Shown: in pieces, positions 1 through 6,269 of the stretch
Layout: every line of letters starts with the position of its first letter
How positions within the stretch are numbered: position 1 is the stretch's first letter
From: Devosia chinhatensis
GTDB lineage: Bacteria; Pseudomonadota; Alphaproteobacteria; Rhizobiales; Devosiaceae
Reading direction: 5' to 3'
Assembly: GCF_000969445.1 (NCBI RefSeq)
Contig: NZ_JZEY01000054.1
Span: 868,001-932,000, forward strand
Length of the DNA stretch: 64,000 nt
Notes under the pieces: generated by a model
The model's database searches: none
The model's input: only the letters and a program-made list of their open reading frames with translations
Told to the model about the DNA's origin: nothing
Program-made: the position numbers and the translations under genes

Positions 1-2
1 TC

Positions 3-293
3 GCCAATGCCAAATTGGATGCCACATTCCTGTTGGCCGAGGTGGAGCTGGTCGCTACCTACAAGCTTGCCAACGTCAACCGCACCAGGCTGGAAAACCT
101 GATCCACCGCATCTTCGATGTTTCCCGCCTCGACATCGAGATAATGGATCGCTTCGGCAACCCTGTTATCCCGCGCGAGTGGTTCCTGGTGCCGCTGTTC
201 GTGGTCGATGAGGCCGTCGAGCGCATCAAGGACGGGACCATCACCCAATATCGTTATGATCCAGAAACGGCTTCGCTTCGGCCGGTGAGTTAG
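3..293 (+). CDS. GIY-YIG nuclease family protein, C-terminal part (5' end outside window)
   Basis: The reading frame is open to the left edge and ends at a TAG at 291-293, so only about the last 96 residues are visible. The text, including LENLIHRIF, RLDIEI and PREWFLVPLFV, resembles the C-terminal part of T5orf172-type GIY-YIG nuclease proteins recalled from alphaproteobacteria. The catalytic GIY-YIG motif itself would lie upstream, so activity cannot be judged. Proteins of this type are common as cargo of mobile regions, and the integrase element starts about 600 bp downstream. The family call rests on remembered similarity. Confidence 0.65.
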   Translation, partial: ANAKLDATFLLAEVELVATYKLANVNRTRLENLIHRIFDVSRLDIEIMDRFGNPVIPREWFLVPLFVVDEAVERIKDGTITQYRYDPETASLRPVS

Positions 294-343
294 GCGAGGC
301 GTTGCTTCCTTCGCTCAGCCCCGGCGCGCTGCGCCGAGAAGGA

Positions 344-370
344 GGCCTGGCTCCGCCTGGCCAATTTTTT
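344..370 (+). terminator. Probable rho-independent terminator after the GIY-YIG gene
   Basis: GGCC...GGCC stem extended by TGG/CGC-type pairing (one T-T mismatch), followed by AATTTTTT, about 50 bp after the stop codon of the upstream gene. Confidence 0.55.
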
Positions 371-860
371 GCCGAAAACACTTAGAATGCCATGCGCCGC
401 GGCTATGACGTCAACAGGCCGCTGCGCTGGGCCTGTGTGACGCCGCCGCGCTCGCATGGCGATTCTGATGGTATCGGGCGGGGAACATCGTTTTCCGCGC
501 TCCGCGCGGGTTTTCAGGCCGCTCGGGCGCGGGCCTTCAAACAGGGAACAGGGCTACAAGAGAAGACCCGCGGCAGCTTCTTTCCCAAGCCCTTTGTTCG
601 ACGCGCCGCAGGCACGTCGAATCTTTTTGGGGGGACGCCCTTCGTCCCGACACCTCCAGAAGGCCACAGCGCACAGCGCAGAGTCACCCGTAGGGCCGCA
701 GCGGAGCGGAGGACTGCCTTGGCAGTTGACCTGCGCGAGCACTGTGGCACCGCTTTCTTGCTTCTTTTTTGTTCCTTGTTCCCAGTTTCAGACCTCTATC
801 CAGAAAAGTTTAGGACGCTGTGAGGTTGACGAGAAGTGCCGAGACCGGTTGTTTTGGTGG

Positions 861-889
861 GAACACCGGGAACATTCGTCCCGGTGTTC
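861..889. repeat. Perfect 11-bp inverted repeat beyond the VapE-like stop codon
   Basis: GAACACCGGGA, a 7-base loop, then TCCCGGTGTTC. It ends 9 bp from the stop codon of the minus-strand gene at 899. No T-tract follows on either strand, so it may be an mRNA-end stabilising hairpin, a factor-dependent terminator or an element-end structure rather than a classic terminator. Confidence 0.6.
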
Positions 890-898
890 GTTCCTGGT

Positions 899-2311
899 CT
901 AGTTACTATCGATGCCTTGCGGGGGGTGATACTGCCACTGAAATGCCTGCCCTACCCGCACTTTCACCCTCCTCCAGCCGCTGGCTCGGAGCACGCGTGA
1001 AACTCGGTTCTTGTCGGATTGTTTCCAAAGAGCTGTGCTCATATCTAGGCAGTCGCCGAGAATTTGAGGAATGGTCACGAAAGCACGATCCGAAATGAAC
1101 TCGAAGATCGGCTCGTCCCACGGATCTCCCTCATAACGGGCGGATTGTTCGATCACAGCCTGTTTCAGCACTTCCCCTTCCTCCAACCACCACTTGTAGT
1201 TGCTGCGGTAAAGGTGCACGGCCTCTGCCCAGATCTGATTCCGGTCAGCAGTCAAACGTTCGACATCCGATTTTGTCACCGCAACAGGCCAAATCCTACG
1301 AGCACCCGTAGGATCGCGGAGGTAGTCCTCGCTATTGGTGGTGCCAGAGAAGACGCATTGCCGGGGCACATTGACCGCGCAAGTGGCATATGGCGGGCGA
1401 AAGCGGTCGACGCGGCAGGTTAGGAAGCCGTTCATGGTTTCGACTGTCGTCGTCTTCAGAGACTCGAGCTCGCCAAGTTCAATAATCCACATCCCATGAG
1501 TTTGCAGCGCTGCATCCTTTGTGCCGAGTGGTGGCATGCGGTCCGTAAACCACTCTCCGGCCAGAACCCTGAGAGCAGAAGATTTTCGAAGCCCCTGGTT
1601 CCCTTCGAGGACGAGAGTGACGTCGGCTTGGCATCCGGGCTGGAATATGCGCGCAACCGCCGAAACCAAATAACGCGAGCCTATTTCCTCGGTATAGCTT
1701 GTTTTTTCGGCCCCCATATATTCTGTGAGCCAGCTATCAAGACGAGCGGTCCCATCCCACTTCAGTGATTCAAGGTATTGTCGCACCGGGTGGAAAGGAT
1801 GCCGGAAAGCAACCATTGTCGCCGCATGCTTTACATCACGCACATTGACGTTGATCTCGCGCTCTTGCAGCCAGCTTGCGGCCTGTAGTTCATCGAATTC
1901 CTGCCATTCCCGAGGCCTAAACTCCTCTTTGTTGTCCCAGGGGAGCGGCGACAGTACTGTTGGCTTGCTTGCAAACACATCAAAGCCAAGGCACCCGAAG
2001 AACTCTGGTGCCCACTCCAGCGGAATCGAGGCATTGTGCAAGTTGGCTACGATTTCGCCCCGCCTAGTCTGCACAAGGCTCGCGAACCAGTTTGGATTGG
2101 GATCCGCGCGTGCGCAGTCAGATTCGATTGTCGCCGGCGTACAACTAGGGCTATTATGCCGTAATGAAGCGCCACGCTTCGCATTTTCTGCATCGCCGTC
2201 CCTGTTTCCAGCAGGGGCGGCGGCGTCGTATTTCGGTTGGGGAGGCGGCTCCCCCAGGCCGGAGATCGGGAAGCGCGGCTTGTTCTCGGTATTATCGTGT
2301 GTAGCGGCCAT
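899..2311 (-). CDS. VapE/VirE-family P-loop protein (putative satellite replication ATPase)
   Basis: 470 residues. Residues 1 to about 75 are low-complexity and probably disordered; the VirE-type helicase-like fold runs from about 160 to 420, with family-like stretches such as YLESLKWDGTARLDSWL and DPTGARRIWPVAV. The P-loop at 237-245 reads GNQGLRKSS. The Gly usually found before Lys is Arg, so nucleotide binding may be altered. WIIELGEL (275-282) is the Walker B-like strand. No Toprim or primase domain precedes it. The ATG directly follows the TAA of alpA with no gap, implying translational coupling. In mobile elements such proteins are thought to drive replication. Confidence 0.75.
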   Translation of the reverse strand: MAATHDNTENKPRFPISGLGEPPPQPKYDAAAPAGNRDGDAENAKRGASLRHNSPSCTPATIESDCARADPNPNWFASLVQTRRGEIVANLHNASIPLEWAPEFFGCLGFDVFASKPTVLSPLPWDNKEEFRPREWQEFDELQAASWLQEREINVNVRDVKHAATMVAFRHPFHPVRQYLESLKWDGTARLDSWLTEYMGAEKTSYTEEIGSRYLVSAVARIFQPGCQADVTLVLEGNQGLRKSSALRVLAGEWFTDRMPPLGTKDAALQTHGMWIIELGELESLKTTTVETMNGFLTCRVDRFRPPYATCAVNVPRQCVFSGTTNSEDYLRDPTGARRIWPVAVTKSDVERLTADRNQIWAEAVHLYRSNYKWWLEEGEVLKQAVIEQSARYEGDPWDEPIFEFISDRAFVTIPQILGDCLDMSTALWKQSDKNRVSRVLRASGWRRVKVRVGQAFQWQYHPPQGIDSN

Positions 2312-2488
2312 TTATGCCGCCCCTTCACGAGATTTTTCCCACGCTAGGATTTCTGTTTCCCGCCACCTCGTGCATTTGGCGGTCAAGCGGATCGGTCGAG
2401 GAAAGCTTGGGTCAACTTTAACCCACCGCCAGACACTGGTGCGCTTGATTGAAAATCGTTCGGCAAGTTGTTTGTCGCTTAAATACAT
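2312..2488 (-). CDS. AlpA-family helix-turn-helix regulator, 58 residues
   Basis: Short gene read directly from the minus strand: it starts MYLSDKQLAERF, continues SIKRTSVWRWVKVDPSFPRP and ends WEKSREGAA. The pattern (LSDKQLA, a short helix-turn-helix with TSVWRWV, then a P-x-P-I-R-L wing and a RWRETEILAW helix) is that of AlpA/Phage_AlpA regulators, which in P4-like elements activate integrase or excision genes. Its TAA is immediately followed by the ATG of the VapE-like gene. An alternative start upstream was not seen in frame. Length and layout fit the family closely. Confidence 0.85.
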   Translation of the reverse strand: MYLSDKQLAERFSIKRTSVWRWVKVDPSFPRPIRLTAKCTRWRETEILAWEKSREGAA

Positions 2489-2579
2489 TTGTCTGCATCC
2501 GTCGCATTTCGATGCAGCCCAATATTGACATACTCAGTCGAGGCTCATGGGTTTTATCATTTCGGTGATTTCACCCACA

Positions 2580-3179
2580 TCAGTCGAACGGGTACTCTCC
2601 TGCGTCAATGGCTGCTAAAAATCTAGCGTGCGAGGCGGCGTTGAATGCCTTCTCCCTCTTGTAAATGGTTTTGACGCCATCATAACTGTTTGGGCTTTTC
2701 CCCAATTTGGCCAGAGCCTTAGCGACAGCATCGCACGCACTATGATGGTTGGGGGGTTCATCGTTACGCATCGCAGTTAACCCGCTGGTCACCAATTTCT
2801 CTACGGCAAGCCAAATCCGCATGTCTTTGTGAGATCTGTCCTCTTTACGGCCCTTCGTTTCGTTCGGCGCAGCTTTGGGGCGGGATCGCTCGCCGGCGAG
2901 TTCAGTTGACAACACATCTGCAAGCCATTTTCGGAGTGGCGGCGAAATATCAGCGTCAGATTGTAGTAATCGGATGCAATGCAACGAGATTGCGTCCCAA
3001 TACCACGTATAGAACGCGCTCTTCTCGATCCAAGAGGGCTCGTATGGATGACCGTCTATATCAATGGAGAGGTCGGCCATTTGCTCAACGTGATATGACG
3101 CCTGATGCGCCGAGGTTGAGAGATTGTCGATGTTGGTCAAATCCTCCATCGCAAGAGCTACTGCCCCGTCGAAGTTCAT
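2580..3179 (-). CDS. Unknown protein coupled to the integrase
   Basis: 199 residues from the ATG at 3179, whose ATGA overlaps the integrase stop; this coupling and a GGAAA upstream favour it over an in-frame start at 3209. The protein is hydrophilic, with acidic N-terminal text (MEDLTNIDNLS), a Trp/Tyr-rich patch (SAFYTWYWDAISLHCIRLL), a charged linker (KGRKEDRSHKD) and a C-terminal helical part (YKREKAFNAASHARFLAAI). No membrane segment, nuclease or helix-turn-helix motif was recognised. Position in a satellite-like element suggests a regulatory or element-specific function, but no function is assigned. Confidence 0.7.
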   Translation of the reverse strand: MNFDGAVALAMEDLTNIDNLSTSAHQASYHVEQMADLSIDIDGHPYEPSWIEKSAFYTWYWDAISLHCIRLLQSDADISPPLRKWLADVLSTELAGERSRPKAAPNETKGRKEDRSHKDMRIWLAVEKLVTSGLTAMRNDEPPNHHSACDAVAKALAKLGKSPNSYDGVKTIYKREKAFNAASHARFLAAIDAGEYPFD

Positions 3180-4441
3180 TTCGACTTTTCCGTCAGAAAG
3201 TTCGCCCATTCGTCCATCATTTCGCGCCTCTTCTCCACCATATGGCCGCGTCTGTAGGCGGCCTCGACATCACTGGCAATTTGGTGGGCGAGGGCAACTT
3301 CAGCCATTTCACCTGCAAAATTTGTCCGGTCAGCCACCCAATCGCGGAATGTCGAGCGCAAGCCGTGCGGCACCGCGGGCCGCGTGTTGACGCCATCCAC
3401 GAACCCAGCGCCGCCCTTAGCAAGATCTGTTTCATGCAGACGGGCCATCGTCGCACTAAGCGTCATGTCGCTGAGCTGGCCACCACGCGAGGCTGGGAAG
3501 ACCAAGCTGTTATCTTTCGTCCTCGGTAAGGCTCTCAGCAGTTGCTGCGCCGCTGAAGGCAACGGGACGCGATGCTCACGCTTCATCTTCATTCGTTCGG
3601 CCGGAATCACCCATAGACCAGTCGCCATGTCGATTTCATCCCATGTGGCACCTCGGACCATGGCAGAGCGCGAGGCAGTGAGCGCGGCAAATTCCAGCGC
3701 GCGGCTACCATTGCCAGATCGTTTGCGCAGCGCTGAAAACCACCTTGGCGCGTCCGCAAGCTGGATAGCCGGGTGATTTTCCTGCTCTGCGATTTTGCCG
3801 GGTGCTGGAAGCAACTCTTTCAGATTACCCCCCCAGCGAGCCGGGTTCTCACCCGACCGATGGCCGCGCACGGTGGCCCACGCCAACACCGTTTCAATAC
3901 GCCCGCGCAGTCTGCTCGCCGTCTCTGTTTTCTCCTGCCAGATTGGCTCTAGCACCCGAAAGACGTCATGAACCGTGATGTCCGCGACCTGCATTTCTCC
4001 CAGCAGAGGCGTTGCGTAGGTCGCCAGCGTGTTTTCCCACTGCTGGCGGTGCTTGGAATTCTTAAAGCTATCGAGCTTTGCGGAGAGACATTTGTCGACA
4101 GCATCGGCAAATCGCAAATTGCGCATGCGTTGGACGACGAGCTCAGCGCGGGCCGCCCTGCGCTCTTCGACCGGGTCAATGCCCTGGCGGATTTTGTCTT
4201 TGAACTCCCGCGCCGTGTCGCGCGCTTGCGCCAGCGACACTTCAGGATAGCTGCCAAGTCCCATTTCGCGTCGGCGCCCCCCGACCGAAGCGCGCAGCAC
4301 CCAACTGCGTCCACCGGCGGGGGTGAATTGTAACATGAGGCCGGAGACGCCGCCGACTGCGACCGTAGTCAATCCATCTGCACCGGGATGAACGAGGCGT
4401 TTGACTTCCAGAGCAGACAGCTCTTTCGCGATCCGCGGCAC
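3176..4441 (-). CDS. P4-type tyrosine integrase (DUF4102 arm-binding plus catalytic domain)
   Basis: 421 residues, GTG start preceded by a G-rich Shine-Dalgarno 7 bp upstream. Residues 1-95 form the arm-type DNA-binding domain (GGRRREMGLGSYPEVSLAQAR), about 100-200 the core-binding domain, and 230-410 the catalytic domain. The catalytic set is complete: Arg258 (TASRSAMVRGATW), Lys in the beta-hairpin near 286-288, His359-x-x-Arg362 (PHGLRSTFRDW), His386 and the nucleophile Tyr396 (AAYRRGHMVEKRR). It should catalyse site-specific integration and excision of the element. Most relatives use tRNA or tmRNA ends; none was found next to it here. Confidence 0.93.
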   Translation of the reverse strand: MPRIAKELSALEVKRLVHPGADGLTTVAVGGVSGLMLQFTPAGGRSWVLRASVGGRRREMGLGSYPEVSLAQARDTAREFKDKIRQGIDPVEERRAARAELVVQRMRNLRFADAVDKCLSAKLDSFKNSKHRQQWENTLATYATPLLGEMQVADITVHDVFRVLEPIWQEKTETASRLRGRIETVLAWATVRGHRSGENPARWGGNLKELLPAPGKIAEQENHPAIQLADAPRWFSALRKRSGNGSRALEFAALTASRSAMVRGATWDEIDMATGLWVIPAERMKMKREHRVPLPSAAQQLLRALPRTKDNSLVFPASRGGQLSDMTLSATMARLHETDLAKGGAGFVDGVNTRPAVPHGLRSTFRDWVADRTNFAGEMAEVALAHQIASDVEAAYRRGHMVEKRREMMDEWANFLTEKSK

Positions 4442-4965
4442 GGTTTACCCCCCATCCTACCCGCTAAAAGCAATGCGAATGCATGCGACAGATAGAGACC
4501 GTTGTAAACTGTCCGCTTTCCTAAAATTGCAACAAGTTCAGATAGATGATAGGCAACTGCGACGAGAGGAGACAATTATGCCGAGACGAATGGCGGTCTT
4601 CCTCTCCGCCACTTGTTTTTGTCGATCAAATTTTCAGTGGGCTCGGATAATTGGGCCTGCATCATGAAAATGGCGACTGATCTGGATTAAAGTTTATAGA
4701 TATTACGTCGGTTCAGTGCCGACGATATGTCCGTGCCAATGTCTTGGCGCCTATCGCGCGTTCCCGTGTTTCCTGTAGCCAATGACGTGTTGTAGCCGTA
4801 CTTTGATCCACGGCAGTACTCAGGATTTAGCATTCTATATAACCACTGCAGTGGGTCCTTTAGGCTTACGACATGTAATGTCCGTGATTCTGCGCCGCAA
4901 TTTGCAATCAATCGTTATTGCCATATTGCGACCATTAGGGCCTTGAGAGTTCATCAATAAGTAAG
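4442..4965. other. Gap upstream of the integrase; expected attachment and promoter region
   Basis: About 520 bp without a credible gene. It contains an imperfect hairpin CGTCGG-N7-CCGACG at 4706-4724 and is more AT-rich than the flanks, with a locally degenerate sequence from 4500 to 4930. For P4-type integrases the attachment site commonly lies in this position, but no direct repeat shared with the left side was identified by eye. Promoter elements for the integrase could not be assigned with confidence. Confidence 0.4.
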
Positions 4966-4986
4966 GAGGGCGGCAAAGCCGCCCTC
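4966..4986 (-). terminator. Hairpin terminator after the DUF2622-like gene
   Basis: GAGGGCGGC-AAA-GCCGCCCTC, a perfect 9-bp stem just beyond the stop codon of the minus-strand gene at 4994, followed on that strand by a CTTACTT stretch. Confidence 0.65.
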
Positions 4987-4993
4987 GCTCAAA

Positions 4994-5278
4994 TTAATTC
5001 AATGGCAGCAAGTTGAACCAAGTGCGAATACCAGCTTCTGTTACCAAAACGGCGTTATTGCGACCTGTAGCGCTTGCTGCCATCTGCGCAAGTTCCCGTA
5101 CTGCAAAGGCATTTAGCGGGCTTACAATGTCATATTCACCGGGAGGCATCTTATAAAGACGGCCATCGTCGGCGACGATAACATCCGTGAAGCCGAGCCG
5201 CTCAGCTTCGGCATATAAAGTAAGGTAGTCGGGCATAGTGGCCTCGTATAGGACGATGCGGACGGTGTGTCGGTGCAT
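4994..5278 (-). CDS. Small GhoS/DUF2622-like protein
   Basis: 94 residues; GGAG 8 bp before the ATG. The text HTVRIVLYEATMPDYLTLY, GFTDVIVADDGRLYKMPPGEY and VLVTEAGIRTW matches the recalled layout of the DUF2622 family: a ferredoxin-like small protein with a DDG-x-x-Y loop. That family includes the type V antitoxin endoribonuclease GhoS of Escherichia coli. Many relatives in alphaproteobacteria are of unknown function. No obvious short membrane toxin (GhoT-like) gene was seen next to it, so calling it an antitoxin would be speculation. It lies between the element and core genes and may be cargo. Confidence 0.55.
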   Translation of the reverse strand: MHRHTVRIVLYEATMPDYLTLYAEAERLGFTDVIVADDGRLYKMPPGEYDIVSPLNAFAVRELAQMAASATGRNNAVLVTEAGIRTWFNLLPLN

Positions 5279-5392
5279 AGTGCAACTCCGATAAAGGTTG
5301 AATTCGAACCCTCCGCGCCCTACAAGCTGACTGTCGATCTTACTTGGGTGACGCGCATCTCCACCTCGGGGCGCGCCGCGAAGGAAGAAATG

Positions 5393-5427
5393 AAGGCCGA
5401 GCCAGAATTCCTGGCTCGGCCTTTACT
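5393..5427. terminator. Strong palindromic terminator
   Basis: AAGGCCGAGCCAG, a 5-base loop containing part of GAATTC, then CTGGCTCGGCCTT: a perfect 13-bp stem followed by TACTTTAG on the plus strand and CATTTCTTCC on the minus strand. It has no obvious plus-strand gene before it, so it may mark the edge of an insertion. Confidence 0.6.
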
Positions 5428-5486
5428 TTAGCGAGATTCCGGTGTCCCAACAAGACTGTTCGATAAAACGCATGTAAATGGCTTCG

Positions 5487-5507
5487 TTGTCAACGTCAGG
5501 TTGACAA
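5487..5507. promoter_or_regulatory. Perfect 8-bp inverted repeat, operator-like
   Basis: TTGTCAAC-GTCAG-GTTGACAA lies in the 360-bp gap between the small DUF2622-like gene and the SRPBCC gene. The right arm contains TTGACA, the consensus -35 hexamer. No matching -10 box or plus-strand gene is obvious. It has the size and symmetry of a dimeric repressor site. Confidence 0.4.
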
Positions 5508-5639
5508 TTGCTCGCATCTTAACTCTCTTGGTTTGGCTTAGGTAAACTGGTCCACAAAGGTGCCAAGTCCCTCCTCACAACATTAACCGTTTGCGGCGTG
5601 ATTTGCTGGATCCGAAGGCTGCCCGGTTCTTGTTGGCCC

Positions 5640-6116
5640 TCAAAGCCCCCGCGCCACTTCCTCCATCTGCGCCGCGCAGAGGCCCCAGCCCTCATGAAAC
5701 CCCATCTTTTCGTGCGCTTCCCGATCTTCGGCGTTCCAGTGGCGCGCCACAGCTGTGTAGCGGGTCTTGCCGTTTTCGGGCACGAAGGTCAGCACGCAGG
5801 TGAAGAAGGGTTTTTCGGCCGGAACCCAGTCGCCGATATAGGCATCGGTAAAGACCAGCTTACGGTTCGGCACGATCTCCAGATATTGCCCGGGATTGGG
5901 ATATTCGGTGCCGGCCTCGTCGGCCATCACCACATTGCATTGCCCGCCCGGCCGCAGGTCCAGCGTTGCACGCGGCACCGTCCAGGGCTTCGGCGCAAAC
6001 CATCTGGGCAAAAGCGTTTCATCGGTCCAGCAGCGATAGACCGCCTCGGGCGGCGCATCGATCAGCCGCGTCAGCACCAGGTCGCGGCTGGCATCCTTGG
6101 TTTCGGTCTCACTCAT
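5640..6116 (-). CDS. SRPBCC/AHSA1-family protein
   Basis: 158 residues with a GGAG Shine-Dalgarno 9 bp before the ATG. The sequence has the START/AHSA1 helix-grip layout: RLIDAPPEAVYRCWTD at the first helix, LPRWFAPKPW, the beta-strand GGQCNVVMADEAG, and the C-terminal helix MGFHEGWGLCAAQMEEVA. Such proteins bind hydrophobic ligands or act as small stress-related accessory proteins; the ligand cannot be predicted. The gene stands alone, divergent from the beta-mannosidase gene with a 150-bp gap. Confidence 0.85.
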   Translation of the reverse strand: MSETETKDASRDLVLTRLIDAPPEAVYRCWTDETLLPRWFAPKPWTVPRATLDLRPGGQCNVVMADEAGTEYPNPGQYLEIVPNRKLVFTDAYIGDWVPAEKPFFTCVLTFVPENGKTRYTAVARHWNAEDREAHEKMGFHEGWGLCAAQMEEVARGL

Positions 6117-6269
6117 CTTGTGTCTCCACTCTGCCCCTTGGGCGTGCCTGCTGCGACGAGCCGGCCGGCGTCATTTCGACAGCGCCGATCCTCTTTGTGC
6201 ATGCGCCGGCCCTGACAGGGGAGCCTGCCTCATGTATGGAAGCCGCGCACGCGATTTTTCGAGGTTTCC

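Larger units (their letters stand above)
294..898. other. 600-bp gap without a credible gene, rich in hairpins
   Basis: Several overlapping open frames cross this stretch on both strands, but none has a ribosome-binding site or recognisable protein text. The DNA is unusually structured: CGGCGC/GCGCCG near 321, a terminator-like hairpin at 344, GGGACG-N5-CGTCCC near 632, ACTGCC-N2-GGCAGT near 713 and an 11-bp inverted repeat at 861. It separates the GIY-YIG gene from the 3' end of the integrated element. It could hold an element end or a structured RNA, but no known RNA family was recognised. Confidence 0.5.
899..4441 (-). mobile_element. Compact integrated element: integrase, unknown gene, AlpA, VapE-like
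   Basis: Four minus-strand genes in the order integrase, coupled unknown protein, AlpA-type regulator and VapE/VirE-family P-loop protein. This core resembles P4-like satellites and phage-inducible islands, where an integrase, an AlpA activator and a replication ATPase sit together without structural genes. Only the coding core is delimited here. No flanking direct repeat and no tRNA or tmRNA target was found, so the true ends could lie anywhere between the left window edge and about 5.6 kb. The GIY-YIG gene and the DUF2622-like gene may be cargo. Confidence 0.6.

Noticed and set aside
392..902. Overlapping open frames on both strands between the GIY-YIG and VapE-like genes
   Set aside because: No ribosome-binding sites, no recognisable protein text, and composition dominated by hairpins; treated as non-coding.
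4578..4667. Short frame starting MPRRMAVFLSATCF upstream of the integrase
   Set aside because: Although GAGGAG lies upstream, it is 29 residues long and shows no conserved feature.
5285..5330. tRNA-like T-arm (GGTT...GAACC)
   Set aside because: Stem and loop lengths do not fit a T-arm, and no cloverleaf could be built on either strand.
5280..5430. Open plus-strand frame encoding KLTVDLTWVTRIS-type text before the 5393 terminator
   Set aside because: No start codon with a ribosome-binding site and the end is the terminator hairpin itself; at most a gene remnant.
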